Of a DNA stretch of 5,437 nucleotides, positions 1 to 5,437 are shown piece after piece. This DNA is from CAZYTO01 sp964650405 (GTDB taxonomy: Bacteria > Acidobacteriota > Thermoanaerobaculia > Gp7-AA8). The notes beneath the pieces were generated by a model that saw only the letters and a program-made list of their open reading frames with translations, made no database searches and was not told where the DNA came from. The stretch lies in contig CAZYTO010000331.1 in the NCBI GenBank assembly GCA_964650405.1, positions 1 through 5,437 on the forward strand, read 5' to 3'. A program made the position numbers and the translations under genes. Each line of letters opens with the position of its first letter. The first letter of the stretch is position 1.

Positions 1-399
1 TTCATGACCGGCTCGTACAAGCCGCCGCGCGAGTTCAACTGGAACGTCGGCGTCATCCTGCTGGTGCTCACGCTGCTGCTGTCGTTCACCGGCTACCTGC
101 TGCCGTGGGACCAGCTCGCCATCTGGGCCATCACCGTCGGCTCGAACATGGCTCGCGCCACACCCGGCGCCGGAAACGAGGGGCCCATGTCGGGCCTCAT
201 CAAACTCGGGGACATACGGCTCATCCACGCCGGCGACGACGCCCGGTTCGCGCTGATAGGCGGCCGGTCCATCGGCCCGTCCACGCTGCTCCGTTTCTAC
301 GTCCTGCACTGCATGGCCATCCCCCTGGCGGCAGGGTTCCTCATGGCCATTCACTTCTGGCGGGTGAGAAAAGACGGAGGGATTTCGGGCCCACTGTGA
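1..399 (+). CDS. Cytochrome b, N-terminal (b6-like) subunit, 3' part
   Basis: This is the last 132 residues of a haem-b membrane subunit of a cytochrome bc/b6f-type quinol oxidoreductase. The frame is open from base 1, so the start lies upstream; the first internal ATG (base 4) is not a credible start. Visible are helix C with the conserved GYLLPWDQLAIWA segment of the quinol-oxidation site, a C-D loop, and helix D with two haem-ligand histidines (codons at 307 and 352) separated by 14 residues. Fourteen is the spacing of cytochrome b6; mitochondrial-type cytochrome b has 13. The protein ends with the b6-like RKDGGISGPL, showing that the b6 half is a separate polypeptide. Helices A and B with the other two haem ligands, roughly 110 residues, must lie before the window. 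The gene is followed by the subunit IV-like gene, as petB is by petD. Family assignment is firm; the physiological quinol is not shown. Confidence 0.93.
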   Translation, partial: FMTGSYKPPREFNWNVGVILLVLTLLLSFTGYLLPWDQLAIWAITVGSNMARATPGAGNEGPMSGLIKLGDIRLIHAGDDARFALIGGRSIGPSTLLRFYVLHCMAIPLAAGFLMAIHFWRVRKDGGISGPL

Positions 400-412
400 G
401 AGAAAAGTGGTC

Positions 413-462
413 AGTGGTTCGTGGTTAGGGAGAGCACCCTGGCCTCCTAACCACCAATCACT
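413..462. repeat. Imperfect inverted repeat in the cyt b6 / subunit IV-like gap
   Basis: Arms 413-429 and 446-462 pair at 15 of 17 positions as Watson-Crick pairs, with one G-T wobble (417/458) and one C-C mismatch (420/455), around a 16-base loop. The left flank is built of short tandem-like units (GTGGTCA, GTGGTTC, GTGGTTA). No T tract follows, so it is not a standard Rho-independent terminator. It looks like a dispersed palindromic (REP-like) element or an mRNA-stabilising hairpin between co-transcribed genes. The remainder of the 400-483 gap shows no clear ribosome-binding site: the bases just before the ATG at 484 read GAACTGACTGAC. Confidence 0.6.
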
Positions 463-483
463 AGCGACTGCGAACTGACTGAC

Positions 484-1707
484 ATGGAATTCATCAAAGA
501 CTTCATCAACGTCCTGTCCGCAGCGTCGATCTCGTTCCTGCTGCTGTCCTCGATCTTCGCCTTCATCTGCTACTTCAACCTCTCCGGCGGCACGCTGCGC
601 TCGAAGACGGGCATCGGCTTCGTCATCTTCGGCGTGCTGCTCCTCGTCGTCGGGCTGTTCATCCGGCCCTTGCTCTACCTCGGCATCGCCTACCTGCTGA
701 TCATGTTCGGCCTGGCCCATCTCGGCGGCCGGCTGTGGGACAAGAAGGTCGGAGCCCGGCTGGGGCTGGGCGGCATCCTGGCCTTCGCCGTGTCGATGCT
801 CGACCCGAACTTCTTCCTCATCGCCGCCAAGCCGGACAACGTCCCCATCGTGGCCATGATCTTCCTGCTGGGCTTCTTCACCTGGCTGGCCCTGCGGAAG
901 GCCTATCTCAACGACGTGCAGATCGCCACGGGCGGCATCCCATGGGAGAAGACGGAAGCGGACGAGAAGCTCTTCACCTGGCCCGACCTCGTCTACACCG
1001 AAATGCTGTGCATGATCATCCTGACGATCATCATGGTGGTCTGGTCGGTCGGCCTGCGGGCACCGCTGGAGGAAGCAGCCAATCCGACCTCGTCTCCCAA
1101 TCCGGCCAAGGCTCCCTGGTACTTCCTCGGCCTGCAGGAGATGCTGGTCTACTTCGATCCCTGGATCGCCGGCGTGGTGCTGCCCACGCTCATCATCGTC
1201 GGCCTCATGGCCATCCCCTACATCGACACGAATCCAAAGGGCAACGGCTACTACTCCTTCCGCGACCGGAAGTGGGAAGTGGGCGTCTTCCTCTACGGCT
1301 TCCTCGTGCTGTGGTCGTTCCTCATCATCACCGGCACGTTCCTGCGCGGGCCGAACTGGAACTTCTTCGGGCCGTACGAATACTGGGACCCGAACAAGCT
1401 CGTGCCGCTGGTCAACGTCGATCTGTCGGAACTGATCTGGGTCAAGGCCCTGGCCATGCCCCTGCCGAAGCTGTGGGTCATCCGGGAGATGTTCGGCATC
1501 GGCCTGGTCTTCGCGTACCTGGGGCTGCCGCCGCTGCTGGCGAAGATTCCCTTCCGCCGCTTCTACCTGAAGATGGGGTCGGTGCGGTATTACGTCGGCG
1601 CGTACCTCTTTCTGATCATGATGGCCTTGCCGATCAAGATGGTTCTGCGCTGGCTGTTCAACCTCAAGTACATCGTCCACATCCAGGAGATCTTCTTCAA
1701 TGTATAA
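484..1707 (+). CDS. Cytochrome b C-terminal-domain (subunit IV-like) protein with extra N-terminal membrane domain
   Basis: This 407-residue integral membrane protein supplies the second half of a split cytochrome b, which helps form the quinol-oxidation pocket. Residues ~165-390 match the cytochrome b C-terminal domain: a helix near 172-190, then APWYFLGLQE at 210-219 in the place of the PEWY motif, and helices near 228-246, 266-284, 337-353 and 371-387. The first ~140 residues form about four to five further hydrophobic segments (about 13-33, 44-60, 63-80, 93-113 and 121-138) absent from plain subunit IV, which is about 160 residues. No haem-binding histidine pair is apparent in this extra part, and its function is unknown. 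The start at ATG 484 gives a normal membrane-protein N terminus, although no good Shine-Dalgarno sequence precedes it. The gene follows the cytochrome b6-like gene and precedes the multihaem cytochrome, so all three probably belong to one complex. A petD-like role is clear for the C-terminal half only. Confidence 0.9.
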   Translation: MEFIKDFINVLSAASISFLLLSSIFAFICYFNLSGGTLRSKTGIGFVIFGVLLLVVGLFIRPLLYLGIAYLLIMFGLAHLGGRLWDKKVGARLGLGGILAFAVSMLDPNFFLIAAKPDNVPIVAMIFLLGFFTWLALRKAYLNDVQIATGGIPWEKTEADEKLFTWPDLVYTEMLCMIILTIIMVVWSVGLRAPLEEAANPTSSPNPAKAPWYFLGLQEMLVYFDPWIAGVVLPTLIIVGLMAIPYIDTNPKGNGYYSFRDRKWEVGVFLYGFLVLWSFLIITGTFLRGPNWNFFGPYEYWDPNKLVPLVNVDLSELIWVKALAMPLPKLWVIREMFGIGLVFAYLGLPPLLAKIPFRRFYLKMGSVRYYVGAYLFLIMMALPIKMVLRWLFNLKYIVHIQEIFFNV

Positions 1708-1720
1708 GGCTGCGTTGTGC

Positions 1721-1799
1721 AGGGCACGACTGCGTCGTGCCGAACCCCCGTTCGCGGCATCGGGCGACCACGGGGCTCGGCACGACGCAGTCGTGCCCT
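1721..1799. repeat. Perfect 23-bp inverted repeat, REP-doublet (REPIN/BIME-like)
   Basis: The left arm 1721-1743 and right arm 1777-1799 are exact reverse complements. Each arm is itself palindromic: GGCACGAC, a 3-base loop, then GTCGTGCC (1723-1741 and 1779-1797). Inside, CCCCGT (1746-1751) can pair with ACGGGG (1770-1775), lengthening the stem. Two inverted self-palindromic units are the layout of REP doublets mobilised by RAYT (TnpA-REP) transposases; no such transposase is in the window. It lies between a stop codon (1705-1707) and the start at 1828, and no T tract follows, so it is unlikely to be a simple terminator. It could act as an mRNA hairpin that protects upstream transcript or reduces read-through. 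Confidence 0.8.
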
Positions 1800-1827
1800 A
1801 CACCAATCACGGGGGCGCCGCGAATCG

Positions 1828-4800
1828 ATGAAACCGCAGGAACCGATTCCGCACAACTACACGATGCGGAGCCTGAACTGGATCTTCCTCTGGTCCAGCG
1901 TGGTGCTCCTCGTGGTGACGGGCCTGATCGTCGGCTACGACTACATCCGCGGCTGGAAGTGGTTCCAGCTCGAGTTCCTGCGCATGCAGCGGGAGCGGAT
2001 CAACTCCGACCTGGCCGTGGCCGAGGGGGAGGAGAACAAGCAGCAGCTCGGTGACCTCGACAACCAGATCCGGAAGAGCAATATCGACCTGGCCGGGCAC
2101 CGCGACCAGTACACCCAGGCCCAGAAGGCGCTCGATTCGTGGGAAGGCGAGCACTACCGCGCCGACCAGGACTACCGCTTCGCCAAGGCCACCCTCGACG
2201 CCCAGCGCTATACGGCCGAGACGTCCAGCATCCAGCACCGCTCGGACGCGAAGGAGCAGCAGGCCGAATACGAGCGGCAGACGAAGCATGTCAACGACCT
2301 GCTGCTCCGCCTGCAGGACGTCACCCGGAGCCGGGACGCGGCCAAGGCCAACGTCGACGCCTGGCAGAAGAAGATCACCGACGCCGAATTGAAGATCAAG
2401 GACCTGACGGCGACCATCGACCTGCTGAACAAGCAGAAGCAGTCGGCCGACATCTCGCCGCTGAGCACGAACTGGATCCTCCAGCAGCCGATGCTCGACT
2501 TCGTCAATCCGACCCTGAAGGTCGACCAGGTGGTTCTGCCCGATCTGATGATCGATATGAACTACATGAACGTGCCGCGGGTGGACCGCTGCATGACCTG
2601 CCACCGCGCCATCGACCGTCCCGGCTGGGAGTCGAAGGCTGAGGCTGCGCGGATGACGCAGGAACTGCAGGGGAAGCTCGACACGTTCCAGATCGCCCCG
2701 GAGAAGCGCAAGGACACGGAAGACCGCATCGCCCAGCTCAAGCGTGTCATCGACGCGCCTAACGACACGCTCAATCCGTGGCGCACGCATCCCAAGCTCG
2801 ATCTCTACGTCGGCTCGGCCTCGCCCCATCCGCTGCTCGAGTACGGCTGCACGTCCTGCCACCGCGGCCAGGACCGGGCCACGGAGTTCGGCCGGGCCGG
2901 ACACACGCCGGCCAGTCCCAAGATGGAGCACCGCTGGCAGCACGCGAGCGCGTACTTCTTCCCGCTGCCGGATGACATGAGCATCTTTGGGATCAAGCTC
3001 GTGCACGGCAACTTCGAGCACCGCGAGTGGGGCTACGAGGAAAACGAGTTCAACGAGACGCCGATGTACCCGCGGCACTACTACGAGGCCGGCTGCCTCA
3101 AGTGCCACTCGGGACAGATCGGCGTGGGCCGCGGCGACGACATCACCCGGGCCACGCAGACCGTGGAGCTCTACGGCTGCTACGCCTGCCACAAGATCAA
3201 CAACTGGCGCTTCAGCGACCTTCGCAAGCCCGGTCCGGACCTGACCGGCATCGCCGAGAAGACGACGCCGGAGTGGGCCGTCCGCTGGATCAGCGAGCCG
3301 CATCGCTTCCGTTCCACGACGCGCATGCCATCGTTCTTCTACCAGCGCAACATGGTCGATCCGAAGGTCGTCCCACCGGCCGAGCGGGCGCTGAACATCC
3401 GGTATCAGGACGCGGAGGTGGGCGCCATCGTCGAGTACCTCTTCGACAAGTCGACCCATCGCGCCTGGCAGCAGCCGGGAGCCGGCGATGCGGCGAAGGG
3501 CAAGCAGCTCGTGGAGAGCGTCGGCTGCATGGGCTGCCACGTCAACACCGAGCAGGTGAAGGACGAGAAGACGGGCCAGTTCCGCCTGGCCAGGCGCGAC
3601 GACGTCCCCCTGGAGCGCAACTACGGCTTCAACCTCGTCGGGGTCGGCACCAAGACGAACCCGGCCTGGATCTACAACTGGGTGAAGAACCCCAAGAGCT
3701 ACTACGCCGAGGCGCCGATGCCGTCGCTGCGGCTCACGGACCAGGAAGCGGCGGACGTGACCGCGTACCTCGTCACGATGCAGAAGCCGGGCTTCCTCGA
3801 GACGCCGGTGCGCAAGCCCGACGCCCAGGCCGTGCACGACCTGGCCAAGGGCTACCTGATCAACACGCTCACCGACCGCGACGCCGAGGCGAAGCTGAAG
3901 CTCATGTCGATGCACGAGCAGCTCGTGTACCTCGGCCAGCGCAGCATCGAGAAGTACGGCTGCTACTCCTGCCACAACATCAAGGGCTTCGACGGCCTCA
4001 AGCCCATCGGCACGGAGCTGACCATCGAAGGGTCGAAGGCGCTGCACCTCTTCGACTTCGGCTTCATGAACGAGAAGCACATCGAGAACGAGGACGGCAA
4101 CGCGGACCACGTCATCCACACCGTGCCCTCGTGGATCTACAACAAGGTGCGCAACCCGCGCATCTACGACGACGGCCGGACCAAGGTCTACAACGACAAG
4201 CTGAAGATGCCGAACTTCCACCTCTCTCAGGAGGAAGCGCGGCTGGTGACGATGGTCGTGACCGGATTGACGAAAGAGAAGGTCAACAGCAACCGCCTGG
4301 CCGCACAGGACGCGCACATGCGCCTCATCGAGGAGGGCCGCAAGCGGGTGTCGCAGCACAACTGCCGCGCGTGCCACATCGTCGACAGCCGCGGCCGGGC
4401 CATCGCCTCGACCATCGCCGACACGAACTTCCTCCCGCCGGACCTCTCGCCCGAGGGCGGCCGCGCGCAGTCGCCGTTCCTGTTCAACTTCCTCAAAGAC
4501 CCCACCACGATGAAGATCCGGCCGTGGCTGAACGTGCGCATGCCGACGTTCCACTTCGACGACCAGGAAGCGAACACCCTGGTGACCTTCTTCGCCGAGG
4601 AGGGGAAGGGGCAGCAGTTCGACACGAGGCAGCTCGAGAACCCGTCGCCGGAGAACGTGGCCGTGGGCAAGGCGGTCTTCACCATGATGCGCTGCACGCA
4701 GTGCCACGCCACGACGCCGGTCAACCCGGAGAACCCGCCGCCGCCGAACACGGCCGAGCTGACCTCGCTGGCACCGAACCTGACCCTGGCCCGGGTGCGC

Positions 4801-5220
4801 CTGCGTCACGACTGGATCGCCGACTGGGTGCGCCGTCCGGGTGAGATGATCCCGAGCACGCGCATGCCGGCGAACTTCCCCCGCAACTCCGAAACGGGCG
4901 GCTTCCAGTCGCCGCTGGCCATGGCCATCGACACGCCGGCCTTCGCGCAGTACAAGGCCCAGTTGCTCCCGCTCTTCAAGGGCGATGAGAAGGAGCTGAG
5001 GCGCACCATGGGCGACGCCGTGGCCCTGACCAATTACCTCCGCGACTACATCTGGAGCCTCGGCAACGACACGAAGATGCGCGCGGCCAGGCCGGACGGA
5101 ACGGCCGCACCGTTGCCGTTGCCGCAGACGCCTTCGGCGCCCACGCCGGCGGCACGGACGGGGAGGGTGGAGCGGCCGGCCGCCGAGCGGCCGGCAACTG
5201 CTCGGGGAACCGGACGATGA
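1828..5220 (+). CDS. Membrane-anchored octahaem cytochrome c with coiled-coil stalk
   Basis: This 1130-residue electron carrier probably serves as the cytochrome c subunit of the bc-type complex. The N terminus is short and followed by one hydrophobic helix (residues ~17-40), an uncleaved anchor placing the rest in the periplasm. Residues ~51-206 are charged, Gln/Lys/Glu/Ala-rich and coiled-coil-like. Eight CXXCH haem sites have their first Cys at 255, 341, 423, 451, 567, 712, 846 and 956. Sites 4-8 each lie in a class I-like module: a motif such as PAWIYNWVKNP, then an MP-type distal ligand (Met 500, 631, 794, 905, 1013). Sites 1-3 (255-427) lack this and have many histidines (321, 334, 359, 368, 372, 393, 398, 417), suggesting bis-His haems. 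A Pro/Ala-rich tail covers ~1085-1130. The ATG at 1828 was chosen because it opens a normal N terminus; the in-frame GTG at 1717 would translate the palindromic repeat. A GGGGG at 1811-1815 is only a weak ribosome-binding site. The electron acceptor is unknown. Confidence 0.92.
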   Translation: MKPQEPIPHNYTMRSLNWIFLWSSVVLLVVTGLIVGYDYIRGWKWFQLEFLRMQRERINSDLAVAEGEENKQQLGDLDNQIRKSNIDLAGHRDQYTQAQKALDSWEGEHYRADQDYRFAKATLDAQRYTAETSSIQHRSDAKEQQAEYERQTKHVNDLLLRLQDVTRSRDAAKANVDAWQKKITDAELKIKDLTATIDLLNKQKQSADISPLSTNWILQQPMLDFVNPTLKVDQVVLPDLMIDMNYMNVPRVDRCMTCHRAIDRPGWESKAEAARMTQELQGKLDTFQIAPEKRKDTEDRIAQLKRVIDAPNDTLNPWRTHPKLDLYVGSASPHPLLEYGCTSCHRGQDRATEFGRAGHTPASPKMEHRWQHASAYFFPLPDDMSIFGIKLVHGNFEHREWGYEENEFNETPMYPRHYYEAGCLKCHSGQIGVGRGDDITRATQTVELYGCYACHKINNWRFSDLRKPGPDLTGIAEKTTPEWAVRWISEPHRFRSTTRMPSFFYQRNMVDPKVVPPAERALNIRYQDAEVGAIVEYLFDKSTHRAWQQPGAGDAAKGKQLVESVGCMGCHVNTEQVKDEKTGQFRLARRDDVPLERNYGFNLVGVGTKTNPAWIYNWVKNPKSYYAEAPMPSLRLTDQEAADVTAYLVTMQKPGFLETPVRKPDAQAVHDLAKGYLINTLTDRDAEAKLKLMSMHEQLVYLGQRSIEKYGCYSCHNIKGFDGLKPIGTELTIEGSKALHLFDFGFMNEKHIENEDGNADHVIHTVPSWIYNKVRNPRIYDDGRTKVYNDKLKMPNFHLSQEEARLVTMVVTGLTKEKVNSNRLAAQDAHMRLIEEGRKRVSQHNCRACHIVDSRGRAIASTIADTNFLPPDLSPEGGRAQSPFLFNFLKDPTTMKIRPWLNVRMPTFHFDDQEANTLVTFFAEEGKGQQFDTRQLENPSPENVAVGKAVFTMMRCTQCHATTPVNPENPPPPNTAELTSLAPNLTLARVRLRHDWIADWVRRPGEMIPSTRMPANFPRNSETGGFQSPLAMAIDTPAFAQYKAQLLPLFKGDEKELRRTMGDAVALTNYLRDYIWSLGNDTKMRAARPDGTAAPLPLPQTPSAPTPAARTGRVERPAAERPATARGTGR
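5170..5195 (+). repeat. Short direct repeat in the cytochrome c tail
   Basis: GAGCGGCCGGC occurs at 5170-5180 and again at 5185-5195, with a 15-base period. In frame it encodes a duplicated ERPAA/ERPAT in the low-complexity C-terminal tail of the octahaem cytochrome. It is probably the result of replication slippage in a poorly constrained tail. Confidence 0.6.
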
Positions 5221-5246
5221 ACCTGTCGGCAGCGATCAGTTGCCGG
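5191..5246. repeat. Inverted repeat spanning the cytochrome c stop codon
   Basis: CCGGCAACTG (5191-5200) is exactly reverse-complemented by CAGTTGCCGG (5237-5246); extending inward to 5204 and 5233 gives 13 of 14 paired. The 28-base loop includes the TGA stop (5218-5220). No T run follows on the + strand; instead six A residues lie at 5251-5256. It is therefore not a typical terminator for this operon. A REP-like palindrome or a 3'-end stabilising hairpin are the likeliest readings. Confidence 0.5.
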
Positions 5247-5294
5247 TTGCAAAAAACCGAGGATGCTGAGAACCGCCGACCAAGAACCGATAAC

Positions 5295-5298
5295 GGAG
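5295..5298 (+). promoter_or_regulatory. Probable ribosome-binding site of the lipoprotein gene
   Basis: GGAG lies 10 bases before the ATG at 5309, slightly further than the usual spacing. It favours the start at 5309 over the ATG at 5301, which runs into a stop codon after three codons. Confidence 0.45.
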
Positions 5299-5308
5299 AC
5301 ATGATCAG

Positions 5309-5437
5309 ATGAAGAAGTTCGCAGCCACACTGTTCGCAGCCTCATTCGTTCTCTCGCTTGCCTGCGGCAAGGGGAAGGAAGCCTCGAAGCAGGAAGAGGG
5401 AGAGGACGACGTCGTCCAGCAGACCCAGACCGCGCAG
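5309..5437 (+). CDS. Putative lipoprotein, 5' part (continues past window)
   Basis: Only the first 43 codons are visible. The N terminus MKKFAATLFAASFVLSLAC is a lipoprotein signal peptide: two lysines, a hydrophobic stretch, and Cys 19 preceded by LSLA, which fits the relaxed lipobox pattern though it lacks the usual Leu at -3. Signal peptidase II would cut before Cys 19, leaving a lipid-anchored protein. What follows is a polar linker rich in Lys, Glu, Asp and Gln, with no domain yet apparent. It begins 88 bases after the cytochrome c gene on the same strand, so it may be part of the same operon and could be an accessory factor or a surface protein. Function cannot be named from this fragment. 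Confidence 0.75.
   Translation, partial: MKKFAATLFAASFVLSLACGKGKEASKQEEGEDDVVQQTQTAQ

Noticed and set aside
1721..1799. Rho-independent terminator between the membrane subunit and cytochrome c genes
   Set aside because: The stem is strong but no T tract follows on either strand, and the double-palindrome layout fits a REP-type element better.
1717..1827. Upstream GTG start giving the octahaem cytochrome a 37-residue N-terminal extension
   Set aside because: The extension is an Arg-rich translation of the palindromic repeat and is unlike a signal or anchor; the ATG at 1828 gives a normal short N terminus before the membrane helix.
735..2054. A 439-codon + strand frame overlapping the subunit IV-like gene, the gap and the cytochrome c start
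   Set aside because: It crosses two gene boundaries and the palindromic repeat, has no membrane or domain signal, and is Arg/Pro-rich out-of-frame translation.
1807..4809. A 1000-codon open frame on the - strand opposite the octahaem cytochrome gene
   Set aside because: Its translation is Arg/Val/Leu/Ala-rich low-complexity sequence without motifs, as expected opposite a GC-rich gene with strong third-position GC. The + strand frame has eight CXXCH sites and clear domain structure.
3027..4844. A 605-codon open frame on the + strand in another frame inside the cytochrome c gene
   Set aside because: The product is Arg/Gly/His/Pro-rich and without recognisable domains; it is a GC-driven shadow of the real frame.
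5240..5294. Sigma70-like promoter before the lipoprotein gene (TTGCCG at 5240, GATAAC at 5289)
   Set aside because: The spacing of more than 40 bases is far too long, and no better -35/-10 pair was seen in the gap.
5301..5312. ATG at 5301 as a start for the lipoprotein gene
   Set aside because: It is out of frame with the lipoprotein and meets TGA after three codons.

Overview
The window is a GC-rich, densely coding piece of a bacterial chromosome. It carries most of an operon for a cytochrome bc-type quinol oxidoreductase with an unusually large multiheme cytochrome c subunit. All recognisable genes lie on the + strand. Gene content, GC-rich codon use and the palindromic intergenic repeats recall Acidobacteriota (Vicinamibacteria-like) or related soil and sediment bacteria. 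This placement is an impression from sequence style and no marker gene here proves it.

Layout. Bases 1-399 hold the C-terminal part of a cytochrome b N-terminal-domain protein (cytochrome b6-like), whose start lies before the window. An 84-base gap with a long imperfect hairpin follows. Bases 484-1707 encode a 407-residue membrane protein. Its second half is the cytochrome b C-terminal domain (subunit IV-like), and its first ~150 residues are an extra block of membrane helices. A 120-base gap carries a perfect 23-bp inverted repeat whose arms are each palindromic (REP-doublet type). Bases 1828-5220 encode an 1130-residue membrane-anchored cytochrome c with eight CXXCH motifs: N-terminal anchor, ~155-residue coiled coil, a three-heme His-rich part, then five tandem class I-like monoheme modules. 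Another hairpin spans its stop codon. From 5309 to the window end is the start of a small lipoprotein gene.

How the genes work together (inference). The two membrane proteins together form a split cytochrome b that would oxidise quinol, probably with a Rieske protein encoded upstream and outside the window. The octaheme protein would replace cytochrome c1 or f, carrying electrons outward over a long distance in the periplasm to an unknown acceptor. Each intergenic gap contains a hairpin, which may tune the relative yield of each subunit. I saw no tRNA, rRNA, CRISPR array, transposase, convincing promoter or Rho-independent terminator. No gap without a gene exceeds 120 bases.
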